From Favolaschia claudopus (Eukaryota; Basidiomycota; Agaricomycetes; Agaricales; Mycenaceae), in NCBI GenBank assembly GCA_037176885.1, contig JAWWNJ010000220.1:124001-188000 (forward strand): a stretch of 64,000 bases of DNA. Direction: 5' to 3'. Shown here piece by piece: positions 10,701 to 21,757 of the stretch; within the stretch, counting starts at the first letter, position 1, and every line of letters starts with the position of its first letter. A model generated the notes under the pieces. That model had not been told where the DNA came from, did no database searches, and saw only the letters and a program-made list of their open reading frames with translations. The position numbers and the translations under genes were made by a program.

Positions 10701-12028
10701 ATGGCCGCCATCCAAGTCTTGAACAAGGTCAACGTATATATCGCAGCCGTTCGCACCCTCCGCCAGGCCCTCAAAGAAGTATCCGACTCGCGGGATGGAG
10801 CCGCTGAACTGCTCGACACATTCGACCTCTACTGCGAGGATAAGGATGATACGGCACACATCCTGAAACTGTTGCATGAATATGACAAGCAGTTGTCCGA
10901 ATTTCTAATACCTTCGTTGCTGCAGGTGCGAAGGGTGTTTGCCCTTTCCGCATACTTACTTAAACTCTCTAGGCTACCTGTTCGCTTAGATACGTCCACC
11001 CACGCCAGCTTCCATCTGCACTCGTCGCCCTCGCTCCAACGCTTGTTAACAACGGACCTGTTCTGCTTGCTCCTTCTATACCTTTTGTTCCCGCAGATGC
11101 TGCGACTGCCCTCCTTGCAGATCTTTTCACGCCACCGCCCGACCTGCGCCTAGCAGCTATCCAGAGGGCTGCGGTGGGCGTTGCGGAGGAAACAGATCCA
11201 TCGTGGGTGTGTCATCCCACCTTCCCTGCCGTTGATGTTGCTCAGAAGATGCAGTGCCCGGTTCTTGCGTCATTCGCCGCTGTCGACGACAATATAATCC
11301 CTCTCCTCGATGATATTGGCAAGCATGCTTCAGCACCAGGTGTTGTCGTGAATCTCATAGCGGCGCTGCGTATGGTACTCTTTTCTAAACCCTACTCCGT
11401 GCTGTGTATTAACTGCTGCGCAGCTCCTTGCTGATGCCCGTCCGCGCGAAAATTGCCTACAACGATGGGTCGACATCATTGTCTTCAAGATCGGGTGCGC
11501 TGTCTATGCCCAGCGGTACCTGTTCCAGTCGCAGAATGATAGCACTTTTGTGGAGGCATTCATCCGCCGACACTGGACGCACGGCAACAACGGCAAGACA
11601 TTCGAGCGGTCGAAGAATCTACAAAAGGAACAAAAGGCAGCTGTAATAGAAGATTTGAGGAGAGATGCACAGCGTGTTGCCAGCCAACATGCACGGGTGC
11701 TTGACGCTTACCGAGAGGTGAGTTCATTGTCGGGTCCGCCGCTACTCTGTTCAAGTTTGACTGTTTATAGCATGGCGCAATTGTCTTTTTAGACCCGAAC
11801 TGGTGCTTCAAGAAACTGGAGGAGAATCGTGTCCAAGGCGCGCGCGCGCAGGATAATACTCTGGCAGACGCAGCGGTTGCGCGACACACGGCCGCAGAGG
11901 CGGCAATCCTCAACATCGTAGGTGCATACTGCAATTCAAATAAGCACCGCTACATCGATCAAGTCTGCGGGCTCTTGTGGGAGCTGCGCCGAAGTTATGC
12001 TGTATTATCTGGGCTTGGAGTTCAGTGA
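10701..12028 (+). CDS. Element gene D: 392-aa helical protein, paralog of gene C
   Basis: Four exons (10701-10925, 10973-11374, 11424-11717, 11771-12028) join into 392 residues. The N-terminal ~70 residues are helical and charged (LRQALKEVSDSRDGAAELLD). The rest contains FIRRHWTHGNNGKTF, a long Arg/Gln-rich helix, HGAIVFLDPNW at the start of the last exon, and CGLLWELRR near the end. These match gene C in order, length (392 against 395) and two intron positions. Some stretches are Ala/Val/Leu-rich helices. I do not recognise any enzyme motif. Together with C it looks like a lineage-specific protein family carried by the element. Confidence 0.65.
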
Positions 12029-12174
12029 TTCTCATGCATGCTGTCTGAACAAGTTGCTATTGGCGCAGTGTATGTGTAAATCGAGTATCATAATTAATCC
12101 TATGCTTTGTGTTGCATGAGAAGCAGCGCACGGAACAAGGGTGCTGCAGGTCAAATTTTTCCTCGCAACGGAGG

Positions 12175-12605
12175 GGTTAAAAAAATCTATAACCCCCCCC
12201 GGGGGGGGTTATGAAAAATCGCGACTCAAAATGCTCTTCGCGAGAAACTGGAACGAAAATCCATAACCCCCCCCGGGGGGGGTTGTGAAAAAATTTCGAT
12301 TCTGCGAGCAACTCGCACAAAATTCATAAACCCCCCCGGGGGCGGTTACGAAAAAATGCGACTCAAAACGTGCTTCAGCAAAAACTCAAACGAAAATTCA
12401 TAAACCCCCCCGGGGGGGGTTGTGAAAAAATTTCGATTCTGCGAGCAACTCGCACAAAATTCATAAACCCCCCCGGGGGGGGTTACGAAAAAATGCGACT
12501 CAAAACGTGCTTCAGCAAAAACTCAAACGAAAATTCATAAACCCCCCCGGGGGGGGTTGTGAAAAAAATGCGACTCAAAACTCGCTTCACGAAAACTGGA
12601 ACGAG
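12175..12605. repeat. Right subterminal array, six GC-palindrome units
   Basis: Six C7-8/G7-8 palindromes are centred near 12200, 12274, 12337, 12411, 12474 and 12548. The spacers carry the same GCGACTCAAAA and ACTCGCACAAAA words, in the same direction as in the left array, so the arrays are direct while the terminal repeats are inverted. A two-unit block has been duplicated (about 12284-12421 and 12422-12558 are nearly identical). The third palindrome has one interrupting C. Confidence 0.9.
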
Positions 12606-12643
12606 AATTCACAACCGTGAGAGAGGTACGCGGAGGGCCTTGG
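12606..12643 (-). repeat. Right terminal inverted repeat
   Basis: It is the inverted copy of the left end without the two small insertions: AATTCACAACC, GTGAGAGAGGTAC, then CGGAGGGCCTTGG. TA follows at 12644-12645. Confidence 0.8.
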
Positions 12644-12898
12644 TATCAGATGTATTATATAATCCGTGATATGAGTTGTGCTCGACTTAACGTTCATTTG
12701 GTTTGGAGACCTGGACCTAGAACGGTACCAGGAATGCCTCTTTCCTCGCGCTTCCTTGTGAGGACGTTGGGAATATGTTCATACTATGCAGGATTCAACT
12801 CCATTGCACCCATAAACAGCAACTCGTTCAAATTGAAATTATACAACAGGCGAAATTTTCAAGTATACAAAATCCGCTGCGCGCCGACAAGGGCAGCT

Positions 12899-14975
12899 TT
12901 AAGAAGCGGTGTACACTATGATCTTGTCGAGATCGGCAGCAAAGGTGTTTTGATTTGCAGCGATAGTTATGGTGTTTGAACCACTTCTAAGATTGAGCTT
13001 AACGGGGACGGACAAGATGACATGCCCTCCTACACGCAGTTTCAGCCCACAAGCCGAGCTATGAACGTGTGAATGCATTACCTCCAGTGTTGGGTTGGTC
13101 GACAAGAACACTCGAACCGCCGTTAACACTTGATAAAGGTGGCTGAGCGTTGGTTTGAACGCGGAAACAGAGATGGACGTACCTGACGGTCGTGTTTCTC
13201 CAGGTGCTGTCGCCATTCGCGTAGTAGAGAGAAACCCATTGAGCTTGACCTATCCCTTGAACAGTGATGGTAACGCTACCACCATTTCCTACATATCATA
13301 AGTAAAGTGATACTCGGAAGTTGCGAAAAGTGGCTGCTTACCGAGGAAACCAACGGCCTTGCCTCCGCTGAAAGAAGAATCAGACGCAATAGTTGCACTT
13401 CCGCTGACCGCGCCACTTTCAGCCTCATAAGTAGTACCAGTTGCGACACTGAAGGTTCCAGCGGCCATATTGACGGACCAAACGTCTGCCCAGACAAGTT
13501 GCGGAGAGCCTGACGCCCACGACATTGGCAACCAAATGTATCTACTGCTTCCCAAAAGCGAAGGGCGCCAGCGGTCTCCCATATAGATGGCATTGGTTCC
13601 CAAAGGCATGTCGTAATTGTTCTGAGAGAAGTATGTTCGCACAGCTGAAGCGAATCAGCCGAGAAAAAGAAACTGGATGACCAAGGAGTTCACCTTCCGG
13701 CGCCACGTCGGATTGGGCAGAGAAAGTTGAGGAGATGCTCTGAAGGTCCGTCACGACCACGAAGTGACAGAAATGGGAACACTGACGGAAGCTTCGAACC
13801 AACGGTTGGGATTTGGGTCCCATCCACTTCAGATACATTCAGCATAGCGTTCATCAGGAGATCGAAGATTGTTACCTTGTGTGAGAAGCGAAGAGGTAGT
13901 AGCGCTGCCCGTGAAATTATACTGAACTGATTTGGTATAAAGAAAGGAGCAACTTACACCGCTGCGTTTGACTATGCCTGGGGCCTCAAGTGTCGAGCCT
14001 GTTAAAAGGGTATTATTTTCCAAGGTCCAAGGACACGGATAATGAACTTGCCAGACAGAACATTCACTTGTGCCGTGACATTATAATAATTGGCATCCAA
14101 ACGGGAAATCTTGAAATTCTGATTGTTATCCGACGCGTATAGGAGGTATGCGGTTTGAGCAGCTGTTCCTCGGTTTGAATGCATACACAAGATTCGTGGA
14201 AGCAAAAAGTACCATCATCTGATGCGGATAAATCAGCGGTGAAACTTTGGGACGGCTATGTGAAGAGCACACCATCCTGGAACAGGCCCATGTCACGAGA
14301 TTGGGCACCAAGTGGACTCCAACTGCCTTTGTAGGTATATGGACCACAGGGGGACTTTGCCGTTGCGACACCAACCATCGCTGCGCCATAGCTAGAAACA
14401 GAAGGACTGAGACACGCGAAATTTGACGGTAGTTTGCGCACTTGGAAGTATCACTGTGGAACCACATCACATACTCCGAATTCTGACCGACATTCAACGC
14501 CAGTCTTCGAGTAAGAGGATATACACTGACCGATTTATTGAAGATGACTAGTCACGAAAGTTTTGGTCAAACGACGACGCGTTCATAAAAGTGAAGAGTG
14601 TGACCTTTGGGTCTCTCGACGATGTTAGAAGTAGAAATCATCGTCCCAGCGATCGGGGTCAGGGCGTTGTTCTGCCGCGTCCAGGTCATCATGTCGGTAC
14701 TGCTGTAGCAGCTAACCGCAGAGAATAAGGCGCTATTGGCGGCCTTGTCCTCGCCAAACCAATAAAAGGTCGACCCAACCTTCCATGGAAACTCATTTAG
14801 CTCGGAGCGTCCAAGCCAGCATAACTGTGAGTACCTTCAAGAACCCGCCCCCATGCGCCTGAATGACGTTGCCACTTGTGTCGGTCCACGTCGCGCCAGG
14901 AACAATTACTGCAGCCCGAACCCGAGTCACCAAAGAGATCGCAGAGACGGCTAGAACTCGAAGCGAGAGCCTCAT
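12899..14975 (-). CDS. Secreted GH43 exo-beta-1,3-galactanase with CBM35
   Basis: The start at 14975 gives a signal peptide (MRLSLRVLAVSAISLVTRVR, ending near Ala-Ala). The mature protein begins VIVPGATWTDTSGNVIQAHG, as in the Phanerochaete galactan 1,3-beta-galactosidase type (GH43 subfamily 24). Further exons give YWFGEDKAA, WTRQNNALTPIAG, GVATAKSPCGPYTYKGSW, RDMGLFQDDDGTF and ATLEAPGIVKRSGVYY. The C-terminal ~130 residues form a CBM35-like beta-sandwich (YEAESGAVSGSATIASDSSF, VSLYYANGDSTW, ADLDKIIVYTAS). Many short introns interrupt the gene. Known relatives release galactose from the beta-1,3-galactan core of arabinogalactan proteins and use a Gln in place of the usual base Asp. It shares a ~220-bp divergent promoter with ROK1. 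The exact exon map is only partly resolved. Confidence 0.88.
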
Positions 14976-15196
14976 TGTTGACTCGAAGGAGTGCAAAAAC
15001 TCCGTCTGAGCATCGCCAGTGACTTCCTGCTTATATGTTGTAGAGACTTGGTCAGGAGGACCTCGAAATGCAAGGAAGACGGTGCATGTGGTGGAACGAC
15101 GGAAGAACTGGTTGAGAGCGGCAGCCGGAGCCGATCTAATCTAATCTCTTGAGCGTGCGAATTCTGAAAACTTTCCTTTCTTGGCCACCAAATTTC

Positions 15197-17371
15197 ATGG
15201 AGGCTTTCCAGTTGCTCTCTCGAGGCGGCGCAAAGTTCGATAAGAGACGGTTTCAAAAAGATGTTCATCTGTTCTCTGTATGCCATCTCGCAGTTCTATT
15301 CTCAATCGCTCATCTCACACTCCAGAAAGCGCCCGGCAAAACTCAGACCCCTTCAAAAGCAAACCTTGCGGATGGGGAATTACCCAAAGAACTAGATTAT
15401 TTCAAATACGCTGCAGGTGGTTCAGGAAAGCGGAAGACGGAGGGTGGTGGTCCGGATGTTGTGAAGAAACGGAAGGTCAGCGAAACAGAAGACGAACCTG
15501 ACTCGGCTTCAGAGGATCTAGAAGACAATGAGGCAGAAGACGCGTCGCAAAGACCACGACAGCGCATTGTTGCAAAGGGCTCAAAAGTTCCAGCGCATGC
15601 CGACACGTTCACCGAGTTAGCTGAACGATACCAAATGTCCTCTCTTCTGTTGTCAAATCTTAATCGTCACGGCTACATTCATCCGACTGGAATCCAGTCA
15701 TATGGAATTCCAATACTGCTGGAGGTAATAAGAGGGCTCTGTTTAGCTATATATATATGCTCAATTCTTTTCAAGTCCCGCGACCTGGCCGCCATTTCGC
15801 CCACAGGAACGGGCAAAACACTTTCCTATCTCCTCCCTGTCATGGCCTCCCTCGGTGCCCCCTCTTCCAGCTCTAATAGCGATGCAGGAGCAGGAGTCAG
15901 AGCCATTGTCGTTGCCCCCACCCGGGAACTCGCACATCAAATCCACAACGAATGTCTGAAACTCGCTGAAGGTCGTAAATGGCGGATTGTTCTTTTCAGT
16001 AAGGCTTCCGCCGCTACGTTGGCGGAAAAAGCCACCAGGGACAAAGTTGGTGAGCCCTAGTTTTTTATCTTGCATTTGCAATATCATTGACATTACTCAA
16101 AAGACATCATCATAACCACACCGCTTCGATTAGTAGCGTCGCTTCGATCCGGCAGTCTCGAACTGGACAAGTGAGTGAGAGCTTTGACCATATGTGCAGC
16201 AGCCTGAATCGTGAATCAACCTCAGTGTGCGCCATCTGATCCTTGATGAAGCAGATCGAATGCTAGACTCGGAATTTTTTCCTCAAGTTGAGGAAATTCT
16301 GGCTGCTTGTACCCATCCAAGTATACAAAAGGCTGTATTTAGTGCAACCCTTCCCGCCGGGGCGGAGAAAATGGCGATGCAAATGCTGCAAGATCCAATA
16401 CGTGTGGTTGTTGGCCTCAAGTGCGTAAATGGGTGTAAACTCTGATCTGTCCACTCATCTCCATATCCACAGAGATACACCTCTTCCCCTCATATCTCAA
16501 TCTTTGACCTACGTGGCCGATGACCCCTCGAAACTACCCAGCCTTTTAACCTACTTCGCGCAACCATATAACCCCCCAGTTCTCATATTCACCTCCTCTC
16601 AACCTCGAGCTACTTCACTGGCGCAAGAGCTCATACTCAATGGCGTATCCAATGTTGACTGCCTTCATGCTGGTATGACGAAGAAAGAGCGAGAAGATGC
16701 CGTGAGTCGAATGCGAAAGGGTGAGAGCTGGGTTATGGTCAGCACCGAGGTCATGGCACGAGGAATGGATTTTAAAGGTAGGCAGACTGCAGTCTCTCCC
16801 TCCCCTTGTTGGTGATGGGTAGTCCAGGGATTCGCGAGGTAATCAACTACGATTTCCCTACCAGCGTACAAAGCTACGTCCATCGTATCGGTGTGTCGGT
16901 TCCTTTATCCCTTCATCGATGTTTTGCTCACAATGGTTTAGGTCGCACAGGACGGGCGGGTCGTGAAGGCAAGGCGGTGACCTACTTCACCGACGATGAC
17001 GCTCCTTTCCTCAAAGCGTTTGTGGCCTCGCCAGTTCAACTGAGATTGGTGTTGACAACTCCAACAGCATTGCCAACGTTCTCCTGCAATCCGGTTCCAC
17101 GGTGCCAGAATGGATTCTGAAGCTGCCAAAACCCTCCAAGTTGAAGCGAAAGCAGATGGGTAAGGTGAAGAGGGCAGAGACTGTCAATCCTGCTCGGAGG
17201 ATAGGAAGAAACGACGCCATCAAGAAGAGGCAAGCATATTTTCTTGGTTCGGGTCCTACCCTTGCTCACTCTTTGGTTTTTAGGGACATGGTCGCTGGCT
17301 CGAAACGACGAATTGCTCGAGGGGCAGGTCCAATACCTCAAAGTGAAAGTACTGGGGAGGTATCTTCGTAG
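15197..17371 (+). CDS. ROK1: ATP-dependent RNA helicase ROK1 (DDX52)
   Basis: This DEAD-box helicase acts in 18S rRNA processing and 40S assembly in the nucleolus. The start ATG (15197) gives [19 protein letters not shown], which matches the Rok1 N-terminus. Motifs in order: a Q motif region ([14 protein letters not shown]), motif I SPTGTGKT after an intron ending at ~15775, PTRELA, TTPLR, DEAD in [11 protein letters not shown] (~16238), SATLPAG, a helicase C-terminal part with [34 protein letters not shown], and the Rok1-typical end [18 protein letters not shown] followed by a basic tail. The last intron starts with GC at 17230. The small shifted frames between exons are all explained by 45-60-nt introns. 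Confidence 0.95.
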
Positions 17372-17575
17372 CGTTGGAATTCTATTTGGAATTCTATTTG
17401 AATACTGTTATCAATGCACTTCATTCGTCGCGGTGGCGTATGTACGTTTGAATGGATTCTGAGCAACAGTGTAAAGACTTGGTGTCGGACTCCCGAACGC
17501 TGACTTTGTAAAGATGAAGTGCTCCTTATCTAGTTTAGTCACGCATTCTTGGACGGATTCTCATGAAGCTCTGCT

Positions 17576-17710
17576 TCGGTCCAAGCGGAAAATATTGATC
17601 CGCGCCAACCAAATAACGACAACTTTGTCACAGTGACCTGTAACGCCATTCGCCGCTTGGTCTCCCCCACCACTGCAAAAGAATACCTCCGCTCTCAGAA
17701 ACCATCCACA
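17576..17710 (+). repeat. Conserved upstream region, copy 1
   Basis: This segment is closely similar, up to the start codon, to 23479-23611. Shared words include TCGGTCCAAGCG, AATATTGATCCGCG, TCACAGTGACCTGT and CTCCCCCACCAC. It points to duplication of the promoter with the gene and to possible conserved control sites. Confidence 0.85.
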
Positions 17711-19430
17711 ATGCTTTTCCTCATCCTCTCCCTCGTCTTCTTCTTCCTTGCGTTCCATGGCGCGACTGGCCTTGCCAAGACAGGTCTCGTCGAGCTCGTG
17801 GCCGCCGCCCCCAACGTCCTCACCCTCGTGTCGGACTTCCGTCGCAACCTCGTCGTCGTCTTTCTCGTCCTCCACGTTTTTGTCCTCCCGGTTCTCATCG
17901 TCGGCTATCTTATATGGACGCTCCTCCCCCAGATTGATCCAGAGTCTGTAGTCAAGGTCACCATCCGACACGAACAAGCACCCCACTGGAGCACCATCGG
18001 TTCCATGCGCCACTCGCTCGAGGACACGGCGCGTCTGGAGGACAGCGAACCAGATCCAATTCGACTCGTCCCCGGCGCGTATCTCGATGACGACCCTCCC
18101 GATGCGACCTTGTCATCTCTTTGTTCGTGGCTCAAATCCTTATTCAAATACGCCAAGAACGTGCTCTTTCGCCTCATGGCGTCATCTGTCTGTTCTTTAG
18201 GGTTCATCAAGGCGATTCATGGTCTCTGGATGATCTCGATAGACCAGCCGTCGACATTACTTCTTTTCCTAAGTATTCGAAATGGTTTTGAATCGACCCC
18301 GACCATTCAAATACAGTTTCACTGCGCCGCCACCCGCATCACAACCAAACCCCTATGCGGACGAATCTCAGAATTCGGACGACGACTGTCCAGCGGCAGC
18401 TGATGCTCGGGATCAATACCCAATAGACGAACCATACCTTGGGAAACAAAGCGTTGCTCTCCCCCTCCCATGGATTGAATACCCAACAGACGACGCTTCT
18501 GCTATCGAAGACGATTCATCTTCTGCTTCGATCTTCGACGACACCGATACGACGTTAGTCCAATGTGTGGAAATTGCCTTGGAATCATCTGCATCCGACA
18601 CGAGTCAAGACAGCACACTCGCTGCGCATGAGGAGTCGTCCGAATCAAAATGTGTTATGCCGCCCATGGCGCCTTCGCTCAACGTATCGTACTTGTCTCT
18701 AGATGCTCCCCAGCTCGATCCAGTCCCTGAAATAGATCCCCCTTCAATCCCAAATAGTCTTCAAGCTACACCGTCTTCGATTGTCGACGGCATCGACAAG
18801 TTAGGTTCTATCGCAGGCCAGCAGCTCTTATTCATACTCAGCGCGGGCGCTCCCTCATTCATCCCGGCCTCTGCCCCTGCCACTGCACCGAAATCGACGC
18901 TCAATGCGTCCGCACGGACTTTCGTTCTGTCGGTACCTCCTTCATCATTCGCACTGGACGCCGCCGCTCCATCATTCGTTCCCGCGTCAAGCCCTCCCAC
19001 CGCACTGCAAGCGACGCTCAACGCCTCCGCTCCGAATTACATCCTCCCAATCCCTGCAACATTATCTGTACTCGATGCGGACGCTCCCTCGTTTGTCCCT
19101 ATCTCAACCCCTGCCACCGCGCCGCAATCAATCCTCAATGCCTACCCTCCGACTTCCCTACCCCCATTGCCTCCGGTAGCTGCACCCATCCGACCTAAAA
19201 AGAACAAGAAGAAGAAGGTACCTTTCGCGCGCCGAACGGAGCTACCGAGTAGCTATTGGGCTCGTGGAGGCACCGCCGTCCCTATCTATGCGCCCGATGG
19301 ATCGACTGTAGCGCCGCTTGTTCCAAGGGTGATACCGGAAAAGCCTTTGCTCACTCGCGATCCCCCCGATTTCTGGGCTCCTCGGGGTAGTTTGACTGCG
19401 ATTCCGATCATTGAGCCTCAATCTGCATGA
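17711..19430 (+). CDS. Membrane protein with disordered tail, copy 1; frame break or intron near 18220-18272
   Basis: It is a paralog of the gene at 23612. The N-terminus (MLFLILSLVFFFLAFHGATG) and a second segment near residue 50 (VVVFLVLHVFVLPVLIVGYL) are hydrophobic. Next comes a shared block with LVPGAYLDDDPPDATL and HGLWMISI, then a long Ser/Pro/Ala/Asp-rich tail with repeated phrases such as APSFVPASSPPTA. The frame that starts at 17711 runs to 18403, whereas the tail is read in another frame from about 18273. Either one base has been gained (two lost) near 18271, or a 52-nt GT-AG intron (about 18221-18272) removes a piece that is coding in copy 2. The tail frame resumes with VFEMVLNRPRPF, matching FETVPKNHR of copy 2. 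Function unknown. Confidence 0.65.
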
Positions 19431-21757
19431 TTTCTTGCTTGGTAAACCTTGTGAGTTGTTTCCTAGAGTTCATTGAAAGTTTGCTGATGTTTCTAGTTGC
19501 GCTAGATTTTTGTATCTCCATATTTCCTCCTCCTTGCTCAAATGTATCCCGATCTAGTTTCCCCTCAGTCTGCTTGCTGGTTTCTTTTTATGTGTACGGT
19601 GCTCGGAATGAATGTGTATCAAATTGAATATTATCTGTTGCTTCCAAATCATATACTGTTCGAAGAAAGGCGGAGTTCATCGTACGCGTTTCGTCCTCTC
19701 ATATCGGAGCTTCTGGACAACGCTTTATTGTAACAGCCCAAAGACGGAGCAGGAATTCGTTGAATTTGAGCGAATGTACACGAGACTACGAATCAGAACC
19801 AGCTCAGCCAGCATCCAGATCGCAATTGCAAAGGCGTCGTAATTCTGGGTGTAGACCAGCGCGAGATTAGTCCAATAGCAACCACTTGACCCCATTAACG
19901 GTGCAGCCTACTCCAGCCTCCGAGTCTTCCGTCGTCCAAAGGTACATGTGTAGAAAGTGAAAATCAGATCCCTGGCTCCGTTTTTACGCCATTTTTCTTG
20001 ACATTCAACCCTGAGGATCCAGAGTGCGGAGCTTAAGTACGCTTGGGAGACGTTAACTGCAACAACGGGCGGAGATTTGAAGACGAGATGGAGAGAGAGG
20101 CGCGTCATTACTCTTGCTGTGAGGATTTGAGACTTTGTAGCGACTTGGCCCAGGAAACGGCAAGATGGCAAATGAAGGGAAGAAAACGAGTAGCTGCTTC
20201 ATTGCCTATGTCGACGCAGTGGTACGGGTGAACGTCGCCATGGTTGACATTGGTGACTGAGTTTGAAATTCAAATTTCGGTGGCTCGGCAAATTTGAAAC
20301 ATTTTGGAAACAACCTTGACACGACTCACCTCTTCGTCTTGCCTCCCCCGCCACGACGACGCACGTAGCCTCGTTCAAATAGCCGGGGTCTGCAGGAGAC
20401 TAGCAGAGAGAGCAAATCAACCGCCACCATTCAATCATCCAGGAGGAGGATGGATTATACGGGCGCGGGCCCACAATTGGAACATCCAATTTCGTCGGAT
20501 TGAATTCGGCCTCAATGTCTTGAGGCCCCTCTTATGCTTCTGTGTTCTTGGATTTCGCGGAAGAGTCCCAGGCAGGGTGGAGAATGAAGGTGATGGCAGC
20601 ACAGGGCAGCACTCTCACTGCTGCCTCTTACCAAGGCCTCTCGCAGCAAGTTATCTCAAGTGGGTGGCAAGAGAAGCAACTGGTGGATCTTCGTTTGTCT
20701 TCATGAAGTTGAGTGCTGCTCGTCGGCTTCTCAGCAAGCTTCTCAGGTGCGTTTTTGTATAGTGGGTCTCAGTTGTTATCCGGTTTTCAATATCACGCTT
20801 TGCCGTTTCCTTGCGAGTATACTCACGCCGGAGGGTCTCCTCTGGAGTCCATATGTCGTCCAAAGACCTACCGTCGCTTGGGATTCTGATTTATTCGAGC
20901 CATGGTGTCTGGTGCTGTATTTTCCACTTGAATTGCAGTTGCTTTGTCTTCTGGCTTCTGAATCTTGCTGTTGTCGGTTAGGCGTTCGGAACATGGCTCA
21001 CATAGATATGCGTTCGTTCAGAACACTCGTCGTGGTACACGACAACATTGGTCTTTGTTACGCGTCACTGTGAGTCACGGTGTTCTTTGCGCGACTATGC
21101 GATTCCTGCAGCGGATTCAGTTGGATTGAGGGGTCGAGGAATGAGGGCCATAGCTGCAACCACCGGCAGATTCCGGTTCGCACTCACCGTTGGGTGTTGG
21201 CGGCCATGCAGCTTCGTACGACACGCGCGGCGCGGCGTTCGGGAGAGTTATCCTTCCAACGCAGACGTGCAGCCCCCTGCTGAGTTCTTGGGTGGATAGC
21301 TGCGGTTGTCGTTACGAGTGCTTGTCTGTAAAGCCTCGACAACAGGAGCCCATTGCTTCGGCTTGTGTCCCCTTTTCAGTGAGATCTAGCGCCATATTAG
21401 CTGGTCCGGCGGAATTCATTCCATCCACGCTCGTTCGAAAATCTCATTGACGGCAACGTCGCCCTTCCTTCTTCCATTGATGAACCAAATTCGTATCTGT
21501 CACGCGGGCTTCATGTCTGTCCAAGGTGTTGTGCGCTATTCGTTGGAAGGTGTCCAGTATTGGCGGTGAGGGTTCATGCCAACTTTGTTTGGAATGGTTG
21601 TGGAACGCGGAAGACTGTAGGCGTTTGTATATTCCCTAAATGGATGGTCACGGCTCAGGCGTCTATTTAAGCATATAAAGAGAACTTTCATCGCTACACC
21701 TTTTTCTTTTTCCCGCACCGCCATAATCTACCCGCTCCTTCTTGCCACCTTTTGCCC
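19431..21757. other. Gene-poor 2.3 kb; 3' UTR with an intron at its start
   Basis: The first ~100 bases hold the 3' UTR of the preceding gene with a GT-AG intron at about 19451-19496, matched by one after copy 2. The remainder has only short overlapping open frames without motifs, and I see no gene, tRNA or known repeat. Confidence 0.5.
21674..21680 (+). promoter_or_regulatory. TATA box of the small gene at 21758
   Basis: TATAAAG lies 84 bases before the ATG and is followed by a pyrimidine-rich leader. Confidence 0.5.

Larger units (their letters stand above)
5777..12643. mobile_element. 6.9-kb element with inverted ends, five novel genes, no known transposase
   Basis: The two ends carry the same 13 bases in inverted orientation (CCAAGGCCCTCCG at 5777-5789; its complement at 12631-12643), each flanked by TA, which may be a 2-bp target duplication. 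Further in, both ends share GTACCTCTCTCAC and GGTTGTGAATT, with two short insertions in the left copy. Subterminal arrays of GC palindromes follow at both ends. Inside lie genes A (+), B (-), C (+), E (-) and D (+). None shows a DDE, tyrosine-recombinase, Rep/helicase or reverse-transcriptase motif that I can see. It sits cleanly between two cellular genes transcribed away from or toward it. A DNA transposon of unknown superfamily, or a non-autonomous one with cargo, is the simplest reading. Confidence 0.75.

Noticed and set aside
7924..12028. HD1/HD2 mating-type locus (divergent gene pairs in tandem)
   Set aside because: The pair layout resembles MAT-A, but I find no homeodomain (no WF-x-N-x-R) in any of the four proteins, and the pairs lie inside an inverted-repeat element.
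5777..12643. KDZ, Helitron, Maverick or other named transposon class for the element
   Set aside because: No Rep-helicase, DNA polymerase, integrase or DDE block is seen, and the inverted ends with possible TA target fit none of these with confidence. I left the class open.
20304..21450. Several open frames of 60-150 codons
   Set aside because: They start at non-ATG codons or lack motifs and overlap each other; no support for a gene.
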